A stretch of DNA of 64,000 bases from Pseudomonas fragi (GTDB taxonomy: Bacteria; Pseudomonadota; Gammaproteobacteria; Pseudomonadales; Pseudomonadaceae): contig NZ_LT629783.1 in the NCBI RefSeq assembly GCF_900105835.1, positions 3,494,501 through 3,558,500 on the forward strand, written 5' to 3'. This document shows positions 49,543-59,551 of the stretch, one piece after another (the stretch's first letter is position 1; each line of letters starts with the position of its first letter). A program made the translations under genes and the position numbers. The notes beneath the pieces are model-generated. The model worked only from the letters and a program-made list of their open reading frames with translations, was not told the DNA's origin and made no database searches.

Positions 49543-51015
49543 TTAGAACACCGAAACGTAGTCGCCCAGCTCTACCTGTACCGATTTGACCTGGGTGTAC
49601 TGAGCCAGCGAGCTGATGCCGTTTTCACGACCGATGCCCGACTGCTTGTAACCGCCAACCGGCATTTTTGCGTCGGACTCGCCCCAGGCATTGATCCAGC
49701 AAATGCCCGCTTCCAGTTGGTGAATCACGCGGTGAGCGCGGTTCAGATCCTTGGTCACGACACCTGCGGCCAGGCCGAATTCGGTGTCGTTGGCGCGGCG
49801 GATCACTTCTTCTTCGCTGTCGTAGGTGAGGATGCTCATCACCGGGCCGAAGATTTCTTCCTTGACGATGGTCATGTCGTCGGTGCAGTCGCTGAACACG
49901 GTCGGTGCCACGAATGCGCCCTTGGCCAGGTCGCCTTCGGTCAGGCGTTCGCCGCCGCACAGCAGGCGGGCGCCTTCTGCCTTGCCCTTGGCAATGTAGC
50001 CCAGCACGCTTTCCATGTGAGCAAAGCTGACCAGCGGGCCGAAGTTGGTGTTTTCGTCTTCCGGGTTGCCGATGCGGATGCGCGCAACGCGCTCCAGGAT
50101 CTTGGCTTCAAACGCCGCTTTCAGGGTTGTCGGGATAAACACGCGGGTGCCGTTGGTGCACACCTGGCCCGAGCTGTAGAAGTTGGCCATCATCGCGGTA
50201 TCGGCGGCGCGATCCAGGTCGGCGTCGTCGAAAATGATCAGTGGCGACTTGCCGCCCAGTTCCATGGTCACGTCTTTGAGCGACGACTGGGTAGCGCTGG
50301 CGGTGACTTTCTTGCCGGTGTCGGTGCCGCCGGTGAACGAGATTTTCTCGATGCGCGGGTGCTCGGTCAGCCAGGTGCCGACTTCACGGCCGCTGCCGGT
50401 CAGGACGTTGAACACGCCATCCGGCAGGCCTGCTTCGGTGAAGATCTCGGCCAGCTTGAGGGTGGTCAGCGAGGTGACTTCGCTCGGCTTGAAGATCATC
50501 GCGTTGCCGGCAGCCAGGGCCGGTGCGGATTTCCACAGGGCGATCTGGATCGGGTAGTTCCACGCGCCGATACCGGCCACAACGCCTAGCGGCTCGCGAC
50601 GGGTGTAAACGAAAGAGGTGGTGCGCAGCGGGATCTGCTCGCCTTCGATGGCGGGCGCCAGGCCTGCGTAGTATTCCAGTACGTCGGCACCGGTGACGAT
50701 ATCGACGTAGCGGGTTTCGGAGTACGACTTGCCGGTGTCCAGGGTTTCCAGGGCGGCCAGTTCATCGTTGCGCTCGCGCAGGATTTCCACGGCGCGACGC
50801 AGGATGCGCGAACGCTCCATGGACGTCATGGCGGCCCAGATTTTCTGGCCTTTTTCAGCGCTGACAACGGCGCGTTCGACGTCTTCTTTGGTAGCGCGTT
50901 GCACTTGCGCGAGGACTTCGCCGTTAGCCGGGTTGATGGCATCGAAAGTAGCGTCGCTACCGGCGTCGGTGTAGCCGCCGTCGATGTAGAGTTTTTGCAG
51001 TTCGAAACGGGCCAT
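49543..51015 (-). CDS. betB: Betaine aldehyde dehydrogenase
   Basis: 490-residue NAD(P)+-dependent aldehyde dehydrogenase that makes glycine betaine. The catalytic Cys is in [12 protein letters not shown], the Glu in MELGGKSPL, and [11 protein letters not shown] forms the cofactor site. Middle gene of betIBA. The start ATG at 51015 gives [15 protein letters not shown]. Confidence 0.96.
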   Translation of the reverse strand: MARFELQKLYIDGGYTDAGSDATFDAINPANGEVLAQVQRATKEDVERAVVSAEKGQKIWAAMTSMERSRILRRAVEILRERNDELAALETLDTGKSYSETRYVDIVTGADVLEYYAGLAPAIEGEQIPLRTTSFVYTRREPLGVVAGIGAWNYPIQIALWKSAPALAAGNAMIFKPSEVTSLTTLKLAEIFTEAGLPDGVFNVLTGSGREVGTWLTEHPRIEKISFTGGTDTGKKVTASATQSSLKDVTMELGGKSPLIIFDDADLDRAADTAMMANFYSSGQVCTNGTRVFIPTTLKAAFEAKILERVARIRIGNPEDENTNFGPLVSFAHMESVLGYIAKGKAEGARLLCGGERLTEGDLAKGAFVAPTVFSDCTDDMTIVKEEIFGPVMSILTYDSEEEVIRRANDTEFGLAAGVVTKDLNRAHRVIHQLEAGICWINAWGESDAKMPVGGYKQSGIGRENGISSLAQYTQVKSVQVELGDYVSVF

Positions 51016-51210
51016 ATATCCTCGCAAGTGCATAAGTGGTTGGGCTAAAAAACTACTGCGCTAGGCAATACTGCGTTGAAAGCCTCCTCGTAATGCTCAT
51101 TGACTAAAGTCAACTCCGCTTACTCGTCGGCTTTCGCCTTGTCTTGCCGTCGCTCGCTACGTTTTTTGAAGCGCATAGTTCATTAGGTGGCTAGGTTGTT
51201 TGAAAGTGCC
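51016..51210. other. betI-betB spacer with small palindrome
   Basis: 195 non-coding bases inside the bet operon, unusually long for an operon spacer. It contains a perfect 14-bp palindrome TTGACTAAAGTCAA at 51100-51113 (TTGACT-AA-AGTCAA). The surrounding sequence reminds me of a recurrent Pseudomonas intergenic element, but I cannot confirm that here. Confidence 0.5.
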
Positions 51211-51804
51211 CTAACTCACCTGTTTCGCCAGTTGTAGATCCATATATTCGTAGCAGATGCGTTGTGCCTGGTCGGTGTCGAAGCCGTCACCGGAAAGGGC
51301 ACCCCGCAACCATAGACCATCGATCAGCGCTGCCAGGCCCCGTGCTGCATTACGGGCCTGGGCCTGGGGCAGTACTCGGCGGAACTGGCAGCACAGATTG
51401 GAGTACAAGCGGTGGTCGTTGATGCGCTGCAATCTGTGCAACGACGGTTGGTGCATGCTGGCGGCCCAGAAGGCCAGCCAGGTTTTCATTGCCGGGCCAT
51501 TAACCTGGCTGGCGTCGAAGTTGCCCTCGACGATTACCTGCAAATGCGCCCGCGGGCTGTCGTCGGCCAACGCCTGGCGGCGTTCGGTGACGTTGTCGAT
51601 CAAGACGTTCATCAAGTACCGCATGGTGGCGGCAATCAGACCGTTCTTGTCTTTGAAGTAGTGACTGATGATGCCGTTCGACACACCGGCCAGACGGGCA
51701 ATCAGCGCAATGCTGGCATCTGCCATCCCGACCTGATCGACAGCCGTCAAGGTGGCTTCGATCAACTGCTGGCGGCGTATGGGTTGCATACCGACCTTGG
51801 GCAT
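51211..51804 (-). CDS. betI: Choline-responsive repressor BetI
   Basis: 197-residue TetR-type regulator. The N-terminus [18 protein letters not shown] and recognition helix [15 protein letters not shown] match BetI, which represses bet genes and is relieved by choline. First gene of betIBA; a 20-bp palindrome 70 bases upstream is its probable operator. Confidence 0.93.
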   Translation of the reverse strand: MPKVGMQPIRRQQLIEATLTAVDQVGMADASIALIARLAGVSNGIISHYFKDKNGLIAATMRYLMNVLIDNVTERRQALADDSPRAHLQVIVEGNFDASQVNGPAMKTWLAFWAASMHQPSLHRLQRINDHRLYSNLCCQFRRVLPQAQARNAARGLAALIDGLWLRGALSGDGFDTDQAQRICYEYMDLQLAKQVS

Positions 51805-51873
51805 TTCGTGAATCTCCTTGGGCCGGCGAGCAGTGCAAGAAACATCACTGAACGGCAGCCAGTCTATTTTGTT

Positions 51874-51893
51874 TTGATTGAACGTTCAATCAA
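51874..51893. promoter_or_regulatory. BetI operator (20-bp palindrome)
   Basis: Perfect palindrome with half-site TTGATTGAAC and complement GTTCAATCAA, in the divergent betI-betT intergenic region. Its position and symmetry fit the BetI binding site known in Pseudomonas and E. coli bet regions. Confidence 0.8.
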
Positions 51894-51929
51894 CAAAGAA
51901 TAGTATCTGCGACAATTCGTCGCGATTGA

Positions 51930-51956
51930 TGCCGTTTTCCTAAGCATGAATGGCGC
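51930..51956 (+). promoter_or_regulatory. Predicted GbdR site upstream of betT
   Basis: Half-sites TGCCGT at 51930 and TGGCGC at 51951, 21 bp apart, the same layout as before pchP and the dipeptidase. It lies 264 bases before betT, with a REP-like element in between. Confidence 0.4.
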
Positions 51957-51988
51957 AAAACGACATGGCAAAAGCACTGGAACCCCAG

Positions 51989-52080
51989 TGGCAGCGGGCT
52001 TGCTCGCGAAGGTCTAACGATACGCACACTAACGGATTAGATGCGGTGCCCTTGAGGCCTTCGCGAGCAAACCCGCTGCC
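51989..52080. repeat. REP doublet, variant core
   Basis: Inverted cores with GGCAGCGGGCTTGCTCGCGAA and TTCGCGAGCAAACCCGCTGCC: a different subfamily (GCAGCGGG rather than GGAGCGGG) from the other doublets in the window. Lies between betI and betT. Confidence 0.85.
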
Positions 52081-52219
52081 TTTGACAGCATTGGTCTGGG
52101 CGGGTCCGGTTTTTTAGCGGTGTCTTTATATCATCCGACCGCCGGTCGCTATCTAAGCGATTGGTCGGGTGGTGCCTTGCCTCAAGTTTTTCTCTCGCGC
52201 TGCCTGGAGCATCCGTGCC

Positions 52220-54214
52220 ATGAGTTCTGCTTCTCTAATAAAGACCCCACCGCAGAAGGTGACGGTCAACGGTTGGGTGTTTTACACCTCCACTGCCTTG
52301 ATACTTTTACTGACTGCCATCCTGATCATCGCCCCCGAAGAAGCGGGCCGCATTCTGGGTGTTGCCCAGGAATGGCTGTCGCGCAGCTTCGGCTGGTATT
52401 ACATGGTGGTGATCGCCGCTTACCTGATCTTTGTGGTCGGTCTGGCGTTTTCGTCCTACGGCAAACTGAAACTGGGGACCAAGCAGGACACCCCGGATTT
52501 CAGCTATGGCGCCTGGGCCGGCATGCTGTTTTCGTCCGGTATCGGTATTTCGCTGCTGTACTTCGGCGCTTCCGAGCCGCTGGACCACTACTTCAACCCG
52601 CCTGAAGGCGTGTCGGGCAGCCATGAAGCGGCGCGTCAGGCACTGCAACTGACGTTCCTGCACTGGGGCCTGCATGGCTGGGCGATCTACGCGCTGGTCG
52701 GCCTGGCCGTGGCCTATTTTGCCTACCGTCACAACCAGCCGCTGGCGTTGCGTTCGGCGTTGTACCCGTTGATGGGCGAGCGTTGGGTCAAGGGCGCAGC
52801 GGGCCATGCGGTAGACGGTTTCGGCATGTTCGTGACCCTGCTGGGCCTGGTGACCAACCTGGGCATTGGCTCGATGCAAGTGTCGTCGGGGCTTGAGAAC
52901 CTGTTCGGCATGGAGCACAGCAATACCAACCTGCTGATCGTGATCATCGTGATGAGCACCGTGGCGACCATCGCGGCGGTTTCGGGCGTTGAAAACGGTA
53001 TCCGTCGCTTGTCCAACCTGAACATCATCCTGTTCAGCGGCCTGCTGATTTTCGTGCTGTTGTTCGGCCCGACCCTGCACCTGCTCAACGGCTTTGTGCA
53101 AAACACCGGCGATTACCTCAACGGTATCGTGATGAAAACTTTCGACCTGTACGTGTACGAAGGCGATAGCAAGAAAACCGAGGGCTGGCTGGGCCTGTGG
53201 ACCCTGTTCTACTGGGCGTGGTGGATTAGCTGGGCCCCATTTGTAGGGATGTTTATCGCGCGCATTTCCCGTGGTCGTACCGTGCGCGAGCTGGTGGCGG
53301 GCGTGTTGCTGATCCCGCTGGGCTTCACCCTGGCCTGGTTGTCGATCTTCGGTAACTCGGCGCTGGACCTGGTGGTTAACCACGGTGCCGTGGAGCTGGG
53401 CAAGACGGCGCTGGAGCAGCCATCGATGGCGATTTACCAACTGCTTGAGCATTACCCGGCGTCGAAAATCGTGATTGGCGTGTCGATCTTTGTCGGCTTT
53501 GTACTGTTCCTGACCCCGGCGGACTCCGGCGCGGTGATGATGGCCAACCTTTCGTGCAAAGGCGGCGACGTGGATGAAGATGCGCCGCACTGGTTGCGCA
53601 TTTTCTGGTCGGCGGTGATCACCCTGGTGACCATCGGCCTGCTGTTTGCCGGCAACTTCGCCGCCATGCAAACCATGGTGGTGCTGGCGGGTCTGCCGTT
53701 TTCGGTGGTGTTGATCCTGTTTATGTTCGGCCTGCACAAGGCGATGCGTCAGGACACCCTGGTTGAACAGGAACAAGCCGAGCTGGCTGCCCGTGGCCGT
53801 CGTGGTTTCAGCGAGCGTCTGACTGCCCAGGACCTGCAACCGACTCAAGCCGTGGTGCAGCGTTTCATGGACAAACACGTGACCCCGGCACTGGAAGACG
53901 CGGCGGCACAATTGCGCAGCCAGGGGCTTGATGTGCAGACCCTGCTGGGCAGCGCCAAGCGGTGCATGGGCGTGCGGGTGGAGATGGAAGAAGGCAACCC
54001 GTTTGTCTACGAAGTCAGCCTGGATGGTTACCTGGCCGCGCCAAGTGAGTCTGAACAGGATGAAGTGCGCAGCCGTTATTACCGGGCCGAGGTGTACTTG
54101 CACAACGGCAACCAGGAGTACGACCTGATGGGCTTCACCCAGGAGCAAATCAGCCGTGATGTGCTCGATCAGTTTGAAAGCCATCGCCAACTCCTTGGCC
54201 GTGTTTATAGCTAA
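52220..54214 (+). CDS. betT: BCCT choline transporter BetT
   Basis: 664-residue BCCT-family proton/choline symporter with 12 expected TM segments over about 20-520. Signature segments: GASEPLDHYFNPP and the TM8 motif with FYWAWWISWAPFVGMFIARISRGRTVREL. The C-terminal cytoplasmic extension of about 140 residues is the osmosensing type of BetT. Divergent from betIBA. The start ATG at 52220 is chosen over one at 52169 for the typical short N-terminus. Confidence 0.93.
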   Translation: MSSASLIKTPPQKVTVNGWVFYTSTALILLLTAILIIAPEEAGRILGVAQEWLSRSFGWYYMVVIAAYLIFVVGLAFSSYGKLKLGTKQDTPDFSYGAWAGMLFSSGIGISLLYFGASEPLDHYFNPPEGVSGSHEAARQALQLTFLHWGLHGWAIYALVGLAVAYFAYRHNQPLALRSALYPLMGERWVKGAAGHAVDGFGMFVTLLGLVTNLGIGSMQVSSGLENLFGMEHSNTNLLIVIIVMSTVATIAAVSGVENGIRRLSNLNIILFSGLLIFVLLFGPTLHLLNGFVQNTGDYLNGIVMKTFDLYVYEGDSKKTEGWLGLWTLFYWAWWISWAPFVGMFIARISRGRTVRELVAGVLLIPLGFTLAWLSIFGNSALDLVVNHGAVELGKTALEQPSMAIYQLLEHYPASKIVIGVSIFVGFVLFLTPADSGAVMMANLSCKGGDVDEDAPHWLRIFWSAVITLVTIGLLFAGNFAAMQTMVVLAGLPFSVVLILFMFGLHKAMRQDTLVEQEQAELAARGRRGFSERLTAQDLQPTQAVVQRFMDKHVTPALEDAAAQLRSQGLDVQTLLGSAKRCMGVRVEMEEGNPFVYEVSLDGYLAAPSESEQDEVRSRYYRAEVYLHNGNQEYDLMGFTQEQISRDVLDQFESHRQLLGRVYS

Positions 54215-54228
54215 GCACTGAGAACTCG

Positions 54229-54315
54229 TGTGGGAGCGGGCTTGCTCGCGATGCCAGCGACGCGGTGTATCAGGTACACCGCGCTGATGTTATCGCGGGC
54301 AAGCCCGCTCCCACA
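54229..54315. repeat. REP doublet (REPIN-like hairpin)
   Basis: Inverted REP cores between the convergent betT and cbcV genes. Confidence 0.9.
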
Positions 54316-54328
54316 GGACTCGCGGCTA

Positions 54329-55507
54329 TCAGCCCAGATTCTTGCCCAGCAACGCGTGATACAGCTCGGTATCCCCCAGTATCCCCACCACTTTGTGATT
54401 GTCGTGCAGCACCAGTTTGTTGCCGGTCTGGTAACGGATCTGGAGTGCATCGCGCATGCCGATACCACTGTCCACCAGCGTCGGCCCGCGGCCAAGCCCT
54501 TCTACCGCCTGCCCGGTTTTCCAGTGTTGCAGGTCCACCACGCTGGCACCCTGGCGCACACCCTTGATGGTGTTGCCTTCAGCCAGGTCAATCCACGAAT
54601 CATCCCCCGGATCAATGCACACCGAGCCGTTGATGCGTTTGCAGTTGTCCAGTGTGCGCATCAGGCTGCGCCCGCACAGCACGTTGAGCGGGTTGGTATG
54701 GGCCACAAAGGTGCGCACATAGTCGTCGGCAGGGTTAAGCACGATTTCTTCGGGCTTGCTGTACTGCACGATCTTGCCGTCTTTCATGATTGCAATGCGG
54801 CTGCCCAGCTTGAGCGCTTCGTCAAGGTCATGGCTGACGAAAACGATGGTCTTGTTCAGCTTGTGTTGCAGCTCCAGCAACTCGTCTTGAAGGCCCTGGC
54901 GGATCAATGGGTCCAGCGCCGAGAAGGGTTCGTCCATCAGCAGGATGTCGGCGTCCATCGCCAGCGCCCGCGCCAGGCCAACCCGTTGCTGCATGCCGCC
55001 GCTCAACTCGTCGGGCTTTTTGTTGCGCCATTGGGTCAGGCCCACCAGTTCGAGCTTCTCGTCCACCAGGGTACGGCGTTCCTTTTCCGGGCGGCCCTGC
55101 ATCTCCAGGCCGAAGCTGATGTTTTCGCGCACTGTCAGCCAGGGCATCAGGGCGAATTTTTGAAACACCATGGCGATGCGTTTGGTGCGCATCATTTTCA
55201 GTTCGGCGGGGGTGCATGATGCGATGTCGATCTGCTTGCCTTCGTGCTCCACATACAGCTGGCCACGGCTGACCGTGTTGAGCCCGTTGATACAGCGCAA
55301 CAGGCTGGACTTGCCCGACCCGGACAAGCCCATCAGCACGCAGATTTCACCTTTGTCGATGTCCAGGCTGGCTTTTTCAACGCCGACGATCTGCCCGGTT
55401 TTTTTCAGGATCTGATCCCGCGACAAACCCTGATCCAGAAGGCTGAGCGCTTCACGCGGGTCTTTGGCAAAGATCACGTCCACATTATCGAAACGAATAA
55501 TACTCAT
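54329..55507 (-). CDS. cbcV: Choline ABC transporter ATPase CbcV
   Basis: 392-residue ABC ATPase of the glycine-betaine/proline type. Walker A LSGSGKSS, signature LSGGMQQR and Walker B LLMDEPFSALD are intact. The C-terminal 130 residues form a CBS-domain-like regulatory region. Its start overlaps the end of cbcW by four bases (ATGA-type). Energises choline uptake with CbcX and CbcW. Confidence 0.93.
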   Translation of the reverse strand: MSIIRFDNVDVIFAKDPREALSLLDQGLSRDQILKKTGQIVGVEKASLDIDKGEICVLMGLSGSGKSSLLRCINGLNTVSRGQLYVEHEGKQIDIASCTPAELKMMRTKRIAMVFQKFALMPWLTVRENISFGLEMQGRPEKERRTLVDEKLELVGLTQWRNKKPDELSGGMQQRVGLARALAMDADILLMDEPFSALDPLIRQGLQDELLELQHKLNKTIVFVSHDLDEALKLGSRIAIMKDGKIVQYSKPEEIVLNPADDYVRTFVAHTNPLNVLCGRSLMRTLDNCKRINGSVCIDPGDDSWIDLAEGNTIKGVRQGASVVDLQHWKTGQAVEGLGRGPTLVDSGIGMRDALQIRYQTGNKLVLHDNHKVVGILGDTELYHALLGKNLG

Positions 55508-56349
55508 GCGTCGGCTCCTGCTTTGGCGTCCGGCTGCTTGCAGATACGGTCGAGCATGATGGCCAGCAGCACAATCGCCAGTCCGGCTTCAAAGCCCAAT
55601 GCGATATCGGCCGTGTTCAGTGCGTTGACCACCGGTTTGCCCAGGCCATCGGCCCCTACCAGCGCGGCGATCACCACCATCGACAGCGACAGCATGATGC
55701 ACTGGGTAATCCCGGCGGCGATGCTCGGCATGGCGTGGGGCAGCTCGATACGGGTGAGCAGCTGGCGCCGCGAACAACCGAAGGCCTTGCCGGCATCGAG
55801 CAGCTCATGGGGTACGTCACGGATGCCCAGGTAGGTGAGGCGGATCGGCGCGGCAATCGCAAACACCACCGTGGAGATCAGCCCCGGCACCACGCCCAGC
55901 CCGAACAGGGTCAGGGTCGGGATCAGGTAAACAAAGGTCGGCACGGTCTGCATCAGGTCGAGCACCGGCCGCATAAAGGTGTAGAACATCGGTTTGTGCG
56001 CCGCGAGTATCCCCAGCGGCACGCCGATGATCACGCACACGAAGGTGGCGAACAGCACCTGGGCCAGGGTTTCCATGGTTTCTTGCCAATACCCCAGGTT
56101 GAGGATCAGCAGAAACGACAGCGCCACAAAAACCGTGAGCCCCCATTTGCGCTGGATAAAGTGGGCGAGCAGGGCAATCAGCCCGATAAATACGAAGGGG
56201 TTGAACCAGGTCAGGGTGAAGGTCACCGCGTGGATCATGGCTTCCAGTGTGCTGGCGATGGCATCGAAGATATTGGCACCGTGCTGGGTCAGCCATTCGA
56301 CGAAGCGTGCGATGTAATCACCCAAAGGGATTTTTTGATCAATCAGCAT
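55504..56349 (-). CDS. cbcW: Choline ABC transporter permease CbcW
   Basis: 281-residue permease with about six TM segments and the EAA-type loop (LLDAGKAFGCSRRQLLTRIELPHAMPSI). I chose the ATG at 56349 (MLIDQKIPLG), the usual N-terminus of CbcW as I recall it; an ATG at 56367 would add six residues. Between cbcX and cbcV in the same operon. Confidence 0.92.
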   Translation of the reverse strand: MLIDQKIPLGDYIARFVEWLTQHGANIFDAIASTLEAMIHAVTFTLTWFNPFVFIGLIALLAHFIQRKWGLTVFVALSFLLILNLGYWQETMETLAQVLFATFVCVIIGVPLGILAAHKPMFYTFMRPVLDLMQTVPTFVYLIPTLTLFGLGVVPGLISTVVFAIAAPIRLTYLGIRDVPHELLDAGKAFGCSRRQLLTRIELPHAMPSIAAGITQCIMLSLSMVVIAALVGADGLGKPVVNALNTADIALGFEAGLAIVLLAIMLDRICKQPDAKAGADA

Positions 56350-56417
56350 GGTAGTGAACGTCCGCATGCAGGGAAATTGAAACGGAGCCGGGTGCAGTTA
56401 CCCCCCGGCGTCCGCGA

Positions 56418-57365
56418 TTACTTCGCGAGGCTGGCTTTGACCGCCTCAAGCCCCGGTTTGCCATCCACCGTGGTGACGCCCGCCAGCCAGGTTTCAAGCA
56501 CTTGCGGGTTCTGTTTGAGCCAGGCTTTGGCGGCCGCGTCGGGTTTGATCTTGTCGTCCAGCACCTTGCCCATCAGGGTGCTTTCCATGTCGAGGGTAAA
56601 TACCAAGTTTTTCAGCAGTTGCCCGACGTTGCTGCACGCTTCGGTGTAGCCCTTGCGGGTATTGGTGTAGATGGTTGCCTGGCCATAATTGGGGCCGAAG
56701 AACTCGTCGCCGCCGGTGAGGTATTTCATTTTGAAGCGGGTGTTCATCGGGTGCGGTTCCCAGCCCAGGAACACCACGTCGGTACCTCGGCGCTGGGCGC
56801 GGTCAACCTGCGACAGCATGCCTGCCTCACTCGATTCAACCACCTTGAAGCCGGCATCTTTCAAGCCAAAGGCGTTCTTGTCGATCATGGTCTGGATCAT
56901 GCGGTTGCCGTCGTTGCCCGGCTCGATGCCGTAGATCTTGCCGTCCAGCTCCTTCTTGAACTTGGGTAAGTCGGAGAAGTCTTTGAGGCCCTTGTTGTAG
57001 AGCGCTTCGGGTACGGCGAGGGTGTATTTGGCGTTCTCCAGGTTGGCGCGCACGGTCTCGACGGTGCCTGCGTCGCGGTAGGCCTTGATGTCGTTTTCCA
57101 TGGTCGGCATCCAGTTGCCCAGGAACACATCCATGTTCTTGCCATCGGCCAGCGACTTGTAGGTGACCGGTACGGAAATCATGGTGGTTCTGGTCTTGTA
57201 GCCGAGGCCCTTGAGTATCTCGCTGGTAACGGCGGTGGTGACGGTGATGTCGGTCCAGCCGACATCCGAGAAATTGACGGTGCTGCATTGCTCCGGTTCT
57301 GCGGCCTGGGTGATGACGGGCAGACTCAGCAATGCAGCCAACAACAACGATGAGGAATGTTTCAT
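56418..57365 (-). CDS. cbcX: Choline-binding periplasmic protein CbcX
   Basis: 315-residue OpuAC-type substrate-binding protein with a signal peptide (residues 1-21, ending TQA). FSDVGWTDITVTTAV and the Trp/Tyr-rich pocket sequences are typical of choline-binding ChoX/CbcX proteins. First gene of cbcXWV and divergent from sdaB. Confidence 0.92.
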   Translation of the reverse strand: MKHSSSLLLAALLSLPVITQAAEPEQCSTVNFSDVGWTDITVTTAVTSEILKGLGYKTRTTMISVPVTYKSLADGKNMDVFLGNWMPTMENDIKAYRDAGTVETVRANLENAKYTLAVPEALYNKGLKDFSDLPKFKKELDGKIYGIEPGNDGNRMIQTMIDKNAFGLKDAGFKVVESSEAGMLSQVDRAQRRGTDVVFLGWEPHPMNTRFKMKYLTGGDEFFGPNYGQATIYTNTRKGYTEACSNVGQLLKNLVFTLDMESTLMGKVLDDKIKPDAAAKAWLKQNPQVLETWLAGVTTVDGKPGLEAVKASLAK

Positions 57366-57726
57366 GGATCGACTCCTGTGTGTCCGGGTTGCGGTTTTTC
57401 GATCGAAAAGCCGCAGGTATCAGTTGCGGTCGGGCGATGGTCGGCAGGGGACTGTGCCGGCGCATCTTGCAATCGAGTCGGGACTGATCATGTAACAGCG
57501 AAAATCAAACGCCTACAGGGGGCGTCGCATCCAGTACAGGCAGGGTCGTATCTGATACCAGCGAGGTCGTATCTGGACGAACGAGGCTCGAAAACTGCCT
57601 TTTCCGTGCATCTGCACCCCATAAAACGTCGGGGGCGCTGGCAGGCAAAGGCGGGTCGTAGCTGGACGTTTTTGCCGAGGGCAAACACCCCATGATGCAA
57701 GGCATTGACCCCCGAGGCTCGTGCTC
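57366..57726. promoter_or_regulatory. cbcX-sdaB divergent promoter region with direct repeats
   Basis: 361 bases. It holds three GTCGTA[TG]CTG direct repeats at 57545-57554, 57566-57575 and 57655-57664; the first two are exactly 21 bp apart. Written with one more base (GGTCGT) they are a weaker form of the TGNCGY half-site seen at the other choline genes. Likely controls both the transporter and the serine dehydratase genes, but binding is inferred. Confidence 0.5.
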
Positions 57727-59103
57727 ATGGCTATCAGCGTGTTTGACCTGTTCAAGATCGGTATCGGCCCTTCCAGCTCCCACACCGTAGGCCCGATGCG
57801 GGCGGCGGCGCTGTTTGTGCAGGGCCTGCGCGAGCGCGACAAGTTGCAACGGGTACGCCGTATCGAAGTGCAACTCTATGGTTCGCTGTCGGCCACCGGT
57901 ATAGGCCACGGCAGCGACAGCGCAGTGATCATGGGCCTGATGGGCGAATGGCCGGACGCCATTGACCCGGCGCTGATCGGGCCGCGCATTGCCGAGCTGC
58001 AACACAGCGAAAGGTTATTGCTCGATGGCTACCTGCCGATCCCGTTCGTGTGGGCGCAGGACATGCGCCTGATTGACGAGAACCTGCCGTTTCACCCCAA
58101 CGCCATGACTCTGGTCGCGCACACCGAAACCGCTGAATTGCATCGCGACACTTATTACTCGGTGGGCGGCGGTTTTGTGGTGGACGCGGCACAGGCCGCC
58201 AGCGGTGTGCTGGATATGGATCGCACCGAGTTGCCCTATGACTTCAGCAGCGCCGTCGAACTGCTCGAGCTGTGCCGCACCCATCACCTGAGCGTGGCGG
58301 CCTTGATGCTGGCCAACGAACGCACATGGCGCAGCGAAGACGAAATCCGCTGCGGCCTGATCAAACTTTGGCGCGCCATGCAGGACTGTGTAGAGCAAGG
58401 CTTGAAACACGAAGGCATCCTGCCCGGTGGTCTTAATGTGCGTCGTCGTGCAGCGCGCTTGCACCGCAGCCTGCAGGAACTGGGCAAACCCAACGTCATC
58501 GGCTCGACCCTGAGCGCGATGGAATGGGTCAACCTGTTTGCCCTGGCGGTCAACGAAGAAAACGCCGCTGGCGGGCGCATGGTCACGGCGCCCACCAACG
58601 GTGCAGCGGGGATCATCCCGGCGGTACTGCACTACTTTATGAAATTCAGCGATGAAGTTAGCGAGGCCAATGTGGTGGACTACCTGCTGAGCGCAGCGGC
58701 GATCGGTATTTTGTGCAAAAAGAACGCCTCGATCTCCGGGGCGGAGGTGGGCTGCCAGGGCGAGGTGGGTTCGGCGTGTGCGATGGCGGCCGCGGGGCTG
58801 GCGCAAATCCTCGGTGCCACCCCGGAGCAACTGTGCAACGCCGCGGAAATCGGCCTGGAGCACAACCTGGGCCTGACCTGCGACCCGGTGGGCGGGCTGG
58901 TGCAGGTGCCTTGTATCGAGCGCAACGCCATTGCAGCGGTCAAAGCGATCAATGCGGCGCAAATGGCCTTGCGGGGCGATGGTCAGCACTTTATTTCCCT
59001 GGACCGGGTGATCCGCACCATGCGCGACACTGGCGCCGACATGCACGACAAATACAAGGAAACCTCGCGCGGCGGCCTGGCGGTCAGCGCGGTGGAATGC
59101 TGA
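57727..59103 (+). CDS. sdaB: L-serine ammonia-lyase (iron-sulfur type)
   Basis: 458-residue single-chain L-serine dehydratase: serine to pyruvate and ammonia. The substrate motif SSSHTVGPM is near the N-terminus and the Fe-S cysteines lie in [25 protein letters not shown] and TCDPVGG regions. Its place between the choline transporter and gbdR fits the end of choline catabolism (choline, betaine, dimethylglycine, sarcosine, glycine, serine, pyruvate). The ATG at 57727 is preferred over a GTG at 57721. Confidence 0.93.
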   Translation: MAISVFDLFKIGIGPSSSHTVGPMRAAALFVQGLRERDKLQRVRRIEVQLYGSLSATGIGHGSDSAVIMGLMGEWPDAIDPALIGPRIAELQHSERLLLDGYLPIPFVWAQDMRLIDENLPFHPNAMTLVAHTETAELHRDTYYSVGGGFVVDAAQAASGVLDMDRTELPYDFSSAVELLELCRTHHLSVAALMLANERTWRSEDEIRCGLIKLWRAMQDCVEQGLKHEGILPGGLNVRRRAARLHRSLQELGKPNVIGSTLSAMEWVNLFALAVNEENAAGGRMVTAPTNGAAGIIPAVLHYFMKFSDEVSEANVVDYLLSAAAIGILCKKNASISGAEVGCQGEVGSACAMAAAGLAQILGATPEQLCNAAEIGLEHNLGLTCDPVGGLVQVPCIERNAIAAVKAINAAQMALRGDGQHFISLDRVIRTMRDTGADMHDKYKETSRGGLAVSAVEC

Positions 59104-59120
59104 CCCCCCCCCCCATTATC

Positions 59121-59207
59121 TGTGGGAGCGGACTTGCTCGCGATTGGATCGCTGCGGTCTGACATCTACACCGCGTCGATGCCATCGCGAGCAAGCCCGC
59201 TCCCACA
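59121..59207. repeat. REP doublet (REPIN-like hairpin)
   Basis: Inverted REP cores (left core with one change, GGACTTGC) between sdaB and gbdR, immediately after a run of C bases at the sdaB end. Confidence 0.88.
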
Positions 59208-59427
59208 ACAAGCCTGTTACTGCTGCATCGGCGCTTTTTCAGCGCACGGCGACCCGTTTTGGCGCACTCGTACTTTTGGTGACATCCTGTAACTGAGCTG
59301 CTCCTACATCCTTCCCACAAGTGCTACCGATGTGCTCAACAGCATCGGTCAGCACCTGTGTACCTGCGTTTAACCGGCGTTTTCCCATCACCCGTCCAGA
59401 CACATTGCGACGTCGTTTTCAGGCTTT

Positions 59428-59445
59428 GTTGAATAGCCATTCAAC
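59428..59445. promoter_or_regulatory. Inverted repeat upstream of gbdR
   Basis: GTTGAAT-AGCC-ATTCAAC, perfect 7-base arms with a 4-base spacer, 106 bases before the gbdR start. It shares TTGAA/TTCAA halves with the BetI palindrome but with wider spacing. A binding site for some dimeric regulator is possible; identity unknown. The rest of the 448-base sdaB-gbdR gap holds only the REP doublet. Confidence 0.45.
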
Positions 59446-59551
59446 TTTAGGCATGGCATTTGCGTTGTCATCTTAAAGCCCCGTGAAACGAGGGTCATAA
59501 CAAGAGCCTGCGCCTGAGGCCATCACCCGCTTTGTGTGAGGAGATACCGCG

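Noticed and set aside
48481..50589. 702-codon plus-strand open frame opposite betA and betB
   Set aside because: It spans two well-recognised genes and a REP element on the other strand, and has no recognisable domain.
52307..54190. 627-codon minus-strand open frame opposite betT
   Set aside because: Low-complexity His/Gln/Arg-rich product antisense to a complete BCCT transporter.
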